Assembly: GCF_034356035.1 (NCBI RefSeq)
Contig: NZ_CP136423.1
Span: forward strand, 3,286,001-3,350,000
Reading direction: 5' to 3'
Length of the DNA: 64,000 bases
Source of the DNA: Blautia hydrogenotrophica DSM 10507
GTDB lineage: Bacteria > Bacillota > Clostridia > Lachnospirales > Lachnospiraceae
Shown in pieces: positions 36,635 through 43,998 of this stretch. A model generated the notes under the pieces. The model made no database searches, was not told where the DNA came from, and saw only the letters and a list, made by a program, of their open reading frames with translations. The translations under genes were made by a program, and so were the position numbers. The first letter of the stretch is position 1. The number at the start of each line of letters is the position of its first letter.

Positions 36635-37606
36635 CTACTTCTTGTTCGTGCGGACCGCACTGATCGCTAGCGCCAGAATCAAGATCACACCTTGAAGTAC
36701 GTACTGATAATAAGAAGATACTCCTCTCAGGTTCAAAAGATTGTTCACAATCCCCAGGATTCCTGCTGCCGCGATACAGCCAACCACGCTTCCTTTTCCT
36801 CCGGCTAGAGCAGCTCCTCCCACCACAGCCGCGGTGATGGAACGCTGGGAGTACGCCTCGCCAATCAGCGGGCTTCCTGAGGTAGCATAGGCCGATATAA
36901 ACAGCCCTGCCATAACAGCCATCAGACTGGTAAAGATAAAGCTCTTAATCTTCACCGTTCCCACAGAGATTCCAGAAGATTTCGCAGACTGTTCGTTCCC
37001 ACCGACAGCCAGCACCGCTCTTCCGAATCGGCTACGGTTTAGGAGCAGCCAAACCACAGTCGAGACTATCAACGTCAAGAACAGAGGAAACAGATAATTC
37101 CAGCCCTTTGTGATAAACTTGCAAAGCTCAGAGGGGAGAATTCCCTCCGGGCCCGGCATGATATAGAGCGCCACCCCGGCAAAAAAGGTCTGCGTCGCCA
37201 AGGTAGCAATAATCGGCTGCAGCCGTCCTCTCACCACCAACAGTCCATTCACTAGACCCACGCCTGCGCCCGCTGCCAGACTGGCGATAAATGCCAGGAA
37301 CCAGGTGGACGGATTCTCTGTAATCATCGTCACACAGATCACATTGGTCAGAGAGATGACCGAACCTACAGACAGGTCCACACCTCCAAGAAGTACGATA
37401 AACAACTGTCCATATGCCACAAACAGCAAACCTATATTTGATATAATCAGATTTCTGAGGTTTCGCTCCGTCATAAAACGGTCACTCAAAAGCATCGCGG
37501 CTATAAAAAAAATTACCAGAAAGATATAGACAAAAATCACTTCGCTTTTTCTCTTGAACAACAACAGCCGGTCATGCTTTGAATGAAGTATTCCTGCTTT
37601 TTCCAT
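36635..37606 (-). CDS. Sugar ABC transporter permease (RbsC/AraH type)
   Basis: A 323-residue permease with an N-terminal basic segment, about nine TM helices and the conserved VLLGGVDLSVGSVISL and VVGGAALAGGKGS motifs that contact the ATPase. Start ATG at 37606 has AAAGGAG upstream; a longer frame would be coded by repeat A5. Second component of the importer; the next permease gene, 16 bases downstream, is broken. Confidence 0.93.
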   Translation of the reverse strand: MEKAGILHSKHDRLLLFKRKSEVIFVYIFLVIFFIAAMLLSDRFMTERNLRNLIISNIGLLFVAYGQLFIVLLGGVDLSVGSVISLTNVICVTMITENPSTWFLAFIASLAAGAGVGLVNGLLVVRGRLQPIIATLATQTFFAGVALYIMPGPEGILPSELCKFITKGWNYLFPLFLTLIVSTVVWLLLNRSRFGRAVLAVGGNEQSAKSSGISVGTVKIKSFIFTSLMAVMAGLFISAYATSGSPLIGEAYSQRSITAAVVGGAALAGGKGSVVGCIAAAGILGIVNNLLNLRGVSSYYQYVLQGVILILALAISAVRTNKK

Positions 37607-37620
37607 TTGAGACTCCTTTC

Positions 37621-37826
37621 TATATGTAAAACAAAGTGGACAAGACCCCTTCAACCTCCTCATCTCTTCACTCTTTGAGGGGCGCGTCCCACTTTGTGCG
37701 CCGCTGCAGCACCGCTTTGCGGTGAAATTCCTTATTGCAGCGTGTGCATCCACAGCGGAGCGCTTGATGTTATAGGAAAGGTCTTTCACGCATTAGCGTG
37801 ACAAGGTCCTTTCTATAACATCAAGC
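37621..37826 (+). repeat. Palindrome-tailed repeat, copy A5
   Basis: Fills the gap between the ATPase and permease genes. Shares the CTTTGAGGGGCGCGTCCCAC block, the GCGGAGCG motif and the CACGCATTAGCGTG hairpin with the A copies, but its arms read CTTGATGTTATAGGAAAG (37763-37780) and CTTTCTATAACATCAAG (37809-37825). The right arm includes the stop codon of the ATPase gene. Confidence 0.88.
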
Positions 37827-39308
37827 CATATTCATCGCACCCCGCATAATCGCCTCTTCCTCGATTTCCTCCCCGCTGAGTTCCCCGGTAATCCTGCCCT
37901 CATACATAGTGAAGATGCGGTCGCTCAGACCGATCACTTCCATCATGTCGGAAGTGTAAATTAAGATTCCGACACCCTCTTTGGCAAGCCGGCGAATCAG
38001 GCGGTAGATCTCCTGCTTTGCCTCCACATCAATTCCCCGGGTAGGTTCATTGAGCAAAAGGACTTTCGGTTCGTCCGCCAGGCTCTTTCCAATGGACACC
38101 TTTTGTTGATTTCCGCCTGAAAGATTCGCAACCGCCTGTGCAGCACTAGGTGTCTTGATGTTCAACTGTGTGATCATCTTTTGTATCACTTCTCTCTCCG
38201 CTTTTCTCCTGATGACGCCTGCGGTCTGCCGCCTTCTCATGCTAGCCAGAGCAAGGTTCTCTCCCACGGAAAGAGACAGACACAGTCCCTGTCCTTTTCT
38301 GTCCTCCGGCACATAGCCGATTCCCAGTCTCAGGGCTTTCTTTGCGGTCTGATATCTCAGTTCCTTCCCACCCAGAAAAATTTTTCCTGCCGTGTGTCTG
38401 CGCACCCCTGCTACGGTCCGCAGAAGCTCCGTCTGTCCCTGTCCATCCAGTGCCGCAATTCCCAGAACCTCACCCTTTCGGATGGAAAAGCTCACATTGT
38501 GCACACAGCCGGCATCTGAAAGCTCCTCCACGCGAAAGATCTCCTCCGAATTTTTTTCTCGAAGCTTAGGCGGAAAAATATCCTGTAGATCTCTCCCCAC
38601 CATCAGCCGTATGATATCGTCGCTACTAAGCTTTGAGATTTCATAGGTTCCCACCAGCTTTCCATCCTTCATGATCGTAATCCGGTCCCCGAACTGAAAG
38701 ACCTCTTCCATCCGGTGAGAGATAAATAAAATCGTCTTTCCCATTTCCTTTAACCCTTGGACAATCGCGTACAGTTTCTGTACCTCCGTCTTCGTCAAAG
38801 TCGAAGTGGGCTCATCCAGAATCAAAATGTCCGGCTCCGAAGCCAAAGCTTTGAGAATCTCCACCATGGACTGGGCGGCGATGGGCAGCTCCCCGGCTGT
38901 AGCATAAGGGTCCACTTCTATCCCGTACTTTTCTCCCAGCTCCTTTGTCCGGCGAATCATCTCTCTTTCATCCAACAGCTTCCTCTTTCTCACTTCTTTG
39001 TTTAAAAAGACGTTCTGAGCCACCGTCAGCTCCGGCAGTATCGTCATCTCCTGGTAAACCATGGCGATTCCCTGTTCCTGAGCATCCCTGGGTTGTCGAA
39101 ATGTCACCTTCCTCCCGTGTAGACAGATCTCCCCGGAATCAGGCTGATACAGTCCCGACAACATTTTCAGAATTGTACTTTTTCCAGCGCCATTTTCTCC
39201 CTGCAATACATGAACGGTACCTGGATAACACTGAAATGACACGTGGTCCACCGCATGTACTCCGACAAATTTTTTATCCAGATCTTTGATTTCCAGTACT
39301 GGTTTCAT
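37821..39308 (-). CDS. Sugar ABC transporter ATP-binding protein (RbsA/MglA type)
   Basis: A 495-residue ATPase with two ABC domains. The first is complete (Walker A GENGAGKST, Walker B LILDEPTS, switch His FISHR). The second has a degenerate Walker A (ALDGQGQTE) and a good signature (LSGGNQQKVSIGKSL), normal for this family. ATG at 39308 follows AGGAGGAG. It lies between the binding-protein and permease genes; a terminator upstream probably keeps its level below that of the binding protein. Confidence 0.95.
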   Translation of the reverse strand: MKPVLEIKDLDKKFVGVHAVDHVSFQCYPGTVHVLQGENGAGKSTILKMLSGLYQPDSGEICLHGRKVTFRQPRDAQEQGIAMVYQEMTILPELTVAQNVFLNKEVRKRKLLDEREMIRRTKELGEKYGIEVDPYATAGELPIAAQSMVEILKALASEPDILILDEPTSTLTKTEVQKLYAIVQGLKEMGKTILFISHRMEEVFQFGDRITIMKDGKLVGTYEISKLSSDDIIRLMVGRDLQDIFPPKLREKNSEEIFRVEELSDAGCVHNVSFSIRKGEVLGIAALDGQGQTELLRTVAGVRRHTAGKIFLGGKELRYQTAKKALRLGIGYVPEDRKGQGLCLSLSVGENLALASMRRRQTAGVIRRKAEREVIQKMITQLNIKTPSAAQAVANLSGGNQQKVSIGKSLADEPKVLLLNEPTRGIDVEAKQEIYRLIRRLAKEGVGILIYTSDMMEVIGLSDRIFTMYEGRITGELSGEEIEEEAIMRGAMNMA

Positions 39309-39405
39309 CTTCTCTCCTCCTAATACCCAAGCGTGCAGACCCACTACAGCTTTCCTCCCCCTAAATTTGAGAGGTACAGCTACCTTTTTCTGCGCGCCGT
39401 CAAAA

Positions 39406-39434
39406 AGGCCGGGTATCCCACCGACACCCGGCCT
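39406..39434 (-). terminator. Intra-operon terminator after the binding-protein gene
   Basis: Stem AGGCCGGGT/ACCCGGCCT followed by TTTTTG on the minus strand, 24 bases past the binding-protein stop and 98 before the ATPase start. Such partial terminators give excess binding protein. Confidence 0.85.
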
Positions 39435-39457
39435 CAAAACCATACAGGAAATGCTTC

Positions 39458-40606
39458 CTACTCTGCAAACATCTCCTGTGCTTTCTCCTCGCTCAAACGT
39501 GTTCCTGCAGGCCAGAAATTGTCAGATAAGTCTTTACGATATACACTGTCTACGTTCTCCTCTGTCACAGGGTCTTCTGATGCCAGATATTCCGGCTGTA
39601 CCTCCTCACCATTCAGAGCATTCACCGCCACGTCTAAAGCAATCGCGCTCTGGGTCGTCGGACACACAAAAGCGATACTAGAAAAGCCCTTATCCTTTGC
39701 TTCCACCCAAGACCTCAAGAAACCGTTGGACGCCTCCCCAGTCATCGGGACCAATTTTCTTCCTGCCGCCTCAAACGCTTCCATGGCCGCCTGAGTCATC
39801 GCACCTCCCTGGGACAGTACTCCGTCAATCTCAGGATAGGTATTCAGCAGTTCTTCCACCGCCGTCTTTGCTGTCGCGTAATCCCAATCCGCATTCACAG
39901 AAGCAATGATCTCACTGTCAGGGCTTGCCTCGGCGAGCCCGTCCTCCATACCTGCAGCCCGGTTTGTATCCGTAGAGGTTCCTGCAGTTCCGTTCAGCTC
40001 AATTACTTTTCCACCGTCCGGGAGCTGTTCACCCAGCCATTCTCCGCAGAGCTTTCCAAAATCATAATCCGAAACCATGACTTTGCTGGTAAGCTTCGTA
40101 CTGCTAGAGAGGTTATCACAGTTCACGACCTTAATTCCTTCCTCTTCTGCTTCTTCCAGTACATCATTTAATCCGTCCGCAGTGATTGCCGTCACCACAA
40201 TGGCATCACAGCCCATGGTAATCAAATCGCGAATATCCGAGATCTGTTTGGACTGGTCATTGTCTGCATTGAGCATCGTGTAATCAGAAATCACTCCGGC
40301 TTTTTTCAAAGCCTCAGCCTCTTCCTTAAATTCTGCCTCCATCTGCTGTCTCCAGGAATTTCCGGCTGAGTAGTTGGAAAAGCCGACCACCCAGTCACCT
40401 TTTTCTTCTGGCACCGTCACCTCAGAAGCGTCTACGGCTTCTCCGGTAGAGTTCTTCGAGGACGCATCTGTGGACTCCTGTGTTCCTGAAGCCTCCTCTG
40501 TCGCAGAGCTGCCCTCTTTTTCGCTGTCAGAACTGCCGCCGCATCCAATCAACAGACTGCTCGCCATAGCCATGCATAATAAACTCGCCAATAATTTCTT
40601 CTTCAT
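39458..40606 (-). CDS. Sugar ABC transporter substrate-binding lipoprotein (Peripla_BP_4 type)
   Basis: A 382-residue lipoprotein. Signal peptide MKKKLLASLLCMAMASSLL ends in the lipobox LIGC, then a Ser/Glu-rich linker, then a ribose-type binding fold (residues about 75-340) with VVGFSNYSAGNSW and DGVLSQGGAMTQAA. Start ATG at 40606 has GGAGG upstream. It is the substrate-recognition part of the importer. The ligand, probably a sugar or sugar acid, cannot be read from the sequence. Confidence 0.93.
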   Translation of the reverse strand: MKKKLLASLLCMAMASSLLIGCGGSSDSEKEGSSATEEASGTQESTDASSKNSTGEAVDASEVTVPEEKGDWVVGFSNYSAGNSWRQQMEAEFKEEAEALKKAGVISDYTMLNADNDQSKQISDIRDLITMGCDAIVVTAITADGLNDVLEEAEEEGIKVVNCDNLSSSTKLTSKVMVSDYDFGKLCGEWLGEQLPDGGKVIELNGTAGTSTDTNRAAGMEDGLAEASPDSEIIASVNADWDYATAKTAVEELLNTYPEIDGVLSQGGAMTQAAMEAFEAAGRKLVPMTGEASNGFLRSWVEAKDKGFSSIAFVCPTTQSAIALDVAVNALNGEEVQPEYLASEDPVTEENVDSVYRKDLSDNFWPAGTRLSEEKAQEMFAE

Positions 40607-40632
40607 GTGTAAAATCCTCCTATCTTTACCTT

Positions 40633-41592
40633 TTATGTACTCTGCCCCACAATATACGGACACCGTTCTCCTTGTAGCACCGAAATCAGGTTGTCTACCG
40701 CCCGTTCTGCCATCATACTGGCCGCCTCCTTTGTGTGAGCGCCAGTATGAGGAGTCGCTACTACATTGGAAAACTCAAAGAGAGAAGACCCCTTCGGCGG
40801 CTCGTTCTCAAATGCGTCTAATCCTAACCCTCCAATCTTTCCAGATTTCAAGCCGCAGTACGCCGCCTCCTCATCAATGATTCCACCTCGGGATGTATTG
40901 ATCAAAATCACTCCATCCTTCATCCTAGCCAAAGCTTCTTTTCCGATTAGATGTGTGGTTTCTTTGTTCAAAGGCAGATGCAAACTGACTGCATCCGCAA
41001 AAGACAGCAAGTCCTCCATATCCATTGCCTCAATTCCGTGCTCCCGGCAATATTCCCGGTCTATGAAAGGATCACTGGCAGCCACTCTCATTCCAAAGCC
41101 TTTGGCACACCGTGCTACTACCTTTCCGATCGCGCCCAATCCCAGAATCCCCAGAGTCTTGCCTTTCAGCTCCACCCCCTCAGCTCTCACCCATTCTCCG
41201 CTGCGGGTCGTCCGGTCTAAATAAGAAATCTGTCTGGCCACAGACAGCAGTAGCCCAAAAGCCAGCTCGCCCACAGCCTGCGCATTTACCCCCGGTGTAT
41301 TCGTCACAGTCACCCCATATTGACTGGCAGCCGCCATATCAATACGGTCATACCCTGTCCCATACCGAGAGATCACCTTCAAATCCTCTGCCTCCCGCAG
41401 CACTCTCTCTGTAATAAAATCCAATCCCGCCAGATACCCCTGACAGCCTTTCAGCAAAGGTATCAATTCTTCTTCCGTCAGAGGGCGGCTCTTGTCATTG
41501 AAAACCAGCTCTTCTGAAAAATCCCTCAGTCTCTCCAACGCCTTAGATTTTCTTCCTGGCTGCAGCGATGTAGGCGTCACCAATATCTTCAT
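40633..41592 (-). CDS. D-isomer-specific 2-hydroxyacid dehydrogenase (SerA-like)
   Basis: A 319-residue NAD-dependent dehydrogenase. It has the Rossmann motif GLGAIGKVVARCA, the catalytic Arg in NTSRGGIIDEEA, Glu in AFENEPP and His in ATPHTGAHT. Start ATG at 41592 is preferred, 8 bases after GGGAAG. Five bases after the KDPG aldolase gene. In this island it may reduce a 2-keto sugar acid, but D-3-phosphoglycerate dehydrogenase relatives look alike. Confidence 0.9.
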   Translation of the reverse strand: MKILVTPTSLQPGRKSKALERLRDFSEELVFNDKSRPLTEEELIPLLKGCQGYLAGLDFITERVLREAEDLKVISRYGTGYDRIDMAAASQYGVTVTNTPGVNAQAVGELAFGLLLSVARQISYLDRTTRSGEWVRAEGVELKGKTLGILGLGAIGKVVARCAKGFGMRVAASDPFIDREYCREHGIEAMDMEDLLSFADAVSLHLPLNKETTHLIGKEALARMKDGVILINTSRGGIIDEEAAYCGLKSGKIGGLGLDAFENEPPKGSSLFEFSNVVATPHTGAHTKEAASMMAERAVDNLISVLQGERCPYIVGQST

Positions 41593-41597
41593 CTCCA

Positions 41598-42242
41598 TCA
41601 CTTCCCATTCTGTTCTTGTATCAGCTTTACCGCTTCTCTCGTCAGCTGGCCCACTCTCTGGAAATCTCCCTGCCGAATCAGAGAATCCTTCACCATCCAG
41701 CTACCTCCACAGGCAATCACCCTAGGGTCCTCCAAATACTCCAGCAAGTTCCCCGCATGGATGCCTCCCGTCGGCATAAACTGTAGCTGGCTAAATACAC
41801 TCCCTAGCGCCTGTATCGTCTTCAGGCCCCCATACTGATTCGCCGGAAAAAATTTCACTACGGGAAGTCCATATTCCAGGGCTGTCATAATCTCTGACGG
41901 CGTGCAGGTTCCCGGATAGACTGGACAGTTTTGTCCCAGCGCATACTCAATGACCTCCCGATTCACACCAGGCGATACCAGAAATTGCGCTCCGGCGGCA
42001 AACGCTCTCTTCGCCTGTTCCTTATTGACGACTGTCCCGGCACCCACTGTCATACCTGGAAATTCTTTCGTCAGCTTCTCGATGGCTTCCTGGGCTGCAT
42101 CTGTGCGAAAAGTCACTTCTGCAATGGGAAGTCCCGCCTCACACAGAGTCTCTCCCAATGGCAAAGCATCCTGCACTCGTTCCAGCTTCACCACCGGAAC
42201 TAGCTTTTGTCTTCTCAACGTCTCCAAACTCTTCTCGTACAT
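41598..42242 (-). CDS. eda: KDPG/KHG aldolase
   Basis: A 214-residue class I aldolase. Catalytic Glu in EVTFRT, Schiff-base Lys in VVKFFPANQYGG, and the phosphate-binding MPTGGIHAGN are intact. It splits 2-keto-3-deoxy-6-phosphogluconate to pyruvate and glyceraldehyde 3-phosphate. First gene of the catabolic run, directly below a perfect operator-like palindrome (42261-42288) shared with the GntR gene. The short leader suggests tight repression by that regulator. Confidence 0.95.
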   Translation of the reverse strand: MYEKSLETLRRQKLVPVVKLERVQDALPLGETLCEAGLPIAEVTFRTDAAQEAIEKLTKEFPGMTVGAGTVVNKEQAKRAFAAGAQFLVSPGVNREVIEYALGQNCPVYPGTCTPSEIMTALEYGLPVVKFFPANQYGGLKTIQALGSVFSQLQFMPTGGIHAGNLLEYLEDPRVIACGGSWMVKDSLIRQGDFQRVGQLTREAVKLIQEQNGK

Positions 42243-42260
42243 TCTCTTTCCTCTCTTTCT

Positions 42261-42288
42261 ATAACTTGTATGTTGTCTTACAAGTTAT
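42261..42288. promoter_or_regulatory. Operator palindrome before eda
   Basis: Perfect inverted repeat ATAACTTGTA, 8-base spacer, TACAAGTTAT, 18 bases before the eda start. It contains TTGTCTTACAA, which fits the TNGTnnnACNA operator type of FCD-class GntR proteins, and shares a 19-base core with the site at 43004-43023. Confidence 0.75.
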
Positions 42289-42304
42289 GAGTAAAAAAAT
42301 CCTG

Positions 42305-42988
42305 TCACTTTCCTTTCAGGCGATAATATTCATCAATCATCACATTCAGATGCCGTCTCATGTACTCTGCCGCGACGATTCCATCCCGCTGCTTCAGGCA
42401 TTCTAAAATTTTAGAGTGATAAAAAATCGCCTCTTTCACCAAATAGTCTGTGTTAAACTGCCGCTGCAATTGCTCTGTCCCCTCAGAGATCAGCTCCACA
42501 CTTCGGATAATCATCTTATTGCCTGTAGCCAAAGAGATAGATTTATGAAAGCTAAGATCATTCTTCACGAACTCATCTGTCTTATGCATATCTTTCTTCA
42601 TCACATACAGGTTTTCTTCCATGCTCTTTAAGATCTCTGGAGTGATGTTTCTCGCGGCAATCTTGCAGCTCTCCGTCTCGATAATCTGACGGAATTCCAA
42701 AATATCCTCCATGTCTTTGTTCTCCTGATACAGAGTGTTCAACTTACCTGCGATAGCCTTCGCCGGAATAGCACGCACAAAAGTTCCCTTTCCCTGGTGA
42801 CTCTCCAGAATACCCACAGCAATCAGCTGCTGAATCGCATAGCGTACACTGGCCCTGCTGACCTCCAACTCCTTCGTGAGCTTATTTTCGGAGTCAATTT
42901 TCTCACCCGGCAGCCATATTCCATTTTCAATCTGTTCTTTCAAAAATAAAACCACCTGATCGGTAATATTCTGCTTCTGAATTGCCAC
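42305..42988 (-). CDS. GntR-family regulator, FCD/FadR type
   Basis: A 227-residue regulator with an N-terminal winged helix (QVVLFLKEQIENGIWLPGEKI...SRASVRYAIQQL) and a C-terminal FCD ligand domain with metal-type residues (RQIIETESC, DLSFHKSI, HSKILECL). I place the start at GTG 42988, 7 bases after GGTGG; a longer frame would put the operator at 43004-43023 inside the gene. It is likely an autoregulated repressor of the sugar-acid genes. The effector is probably a pathway acid. Confidence 0.88.
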   Translation of the reverse strand: MAIQKQNITDQVVLFLKEQIENGIWLPGEKIDSENKLTKELEVSRASVRYAIQQLIAVGILESHQGKGTFVRAIPAKAIAGKLNTLYQENKDMEDILEFRQIIETESCKIAARNITPEILKSMEENLYVMKKDMHKTDEFVKNDLSFHKSISLATGNKMIIRSVELISEGTEQLQRQFNTDYLVKEAIFYHSKILECLKQRDGIVAAEYMRRHLNVMIDEYYRLKGK

Positions 42989-43003
42989 TCTAAATCCACC
43001 TAT

Positions 43004-43023
43004 CTTGTAAGTTGTCTTATAAG
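43004..43023. promoter_or_regulatory. Operator-like site before the GntR gene
   Basis: CTTGTAAGTTGTCTTATAAG, 15 bases before the GTG start. It matches the eda-operator core at 17 of 19 positions (TTGTANGTTGTCTTANAAG), consistent with autoregulation. Confidence 0.7.
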
Positions 43024-43173
43024 TTTCTTTGTGCATATTGTATTCTCAGTATCTGAGTTTGTCAATATTGCTTTTTGCCTCTTTAGGCTTTTTGTTAGTT
43101 AATACTATAATATCTCCAAAAAATATGTATATTTTTCACAATGTATTTCATCTTGTTCCGCACAATATGTCCC

Positions 43174-43932
43174 TCAAAGGCGCACTTCCCTTTGGATTCT
43201 TTTCTGAATTTCAATCGCACAGCGGGCCAATTCTCGCACTCTTTCCTGGTCCATCCTCGCAGAAGGCACAGAGATGCTGAGCGCATACCGCACCTTTCCC
43301 AGATAGTCACGCAGACTGACAGCGATACACCTCACGCCGGCCTCATTCTCCTCATTGTCCAAAGCGTAGCCCTGATTTTTCACCGCGTCCAGCTCTTCCA
43401 AGAAATGTTCAAAATTCGTGATCGTCTTCGATGTCCTGGCCACGATATGACTGTTCTCCCAGATGTCTGCGACCTCGCCGCCGCTCATACAGGCCAGCAT
43501 GGCCTTCCCCACTGCCGTACAGTACAAAGGAATTCTGCTGCCGATCCGCGAGACCATCTGAATGGAATTCGCATAGGACTCTACCTTATCCACATAGAAA
43601 GCCTCTACCCCGTCCAGCTCGACAAAATGTACGGTCTCCTGGGTTTTCCGCGCCAGCTCCCGCAGGTACGGTCTCACTACATTTACTGCGTCAATATTCG
43701 ACGCCAGCTGATTGGCCAAATCCAAAATCTTATAAGTCGCCTGATACTTACCGTCCTCCCGCTGTCTGGCATAGCCTAAAAAAATAAGGGAGTTCAGCAG
43801 TCTGTGAACGGTGCTCTTGTGCAGGGAGAGCTCGCTACTGATCTCGATCAGCCCCATCTCCCCTCGGCTGCTCAGTAGCTCCAATGTGTGAAATAAGCGG
43901 TCTGCCACCTGAATTGGATTTTTTTCCTCCAT
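43174..43932 (-). CDS. IclR-family transcriptional regulator
   Basis: A 252-residue regulator. Winged helix at residues 7-70 (VADRLFHTLELL...SLHKSTVHRLLNSLIFLGY), then an IclR effector domain with VARTSKTITN and DNEENEAGVRCIAVSL. RBS GAGGG before the ATG at 43932. Second regulator of the sugar-acid island, probably upstream of and facing the same way as the GntR gene. IclR proteins often sense aromatic or sugar-acid metabolites such as KDG; effector not shown. Confidence 0.92.
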   Translation of the reverse strand: MEEKNPIQVADRLFHTLELLSSRGEMGLIEISSELSLHKSTVHRLLNSLIFLGYARQREDGKYQATYKILDLANQLASNIDAVNVVRPYLRELARKTQETVHFVELDGVEAFYVDKVESYANSIQMVSRIGSRIPLYCTAVGKAMLACMSGGEVADIWENSHIVARTSKTITNFEHFLEELDAVKNQGYALDNEENEAGVRCIAVSLRDYLGKVRYALSISVPSARMDQERVRELARCAIEIQKRIQREVRL

Positions 43933-43998
43933 ATTGCCCTCACTTTTCTAATTAAGAATGTACTCTGAAAATTTTATTTTAACATGGCCTCTCATCCT

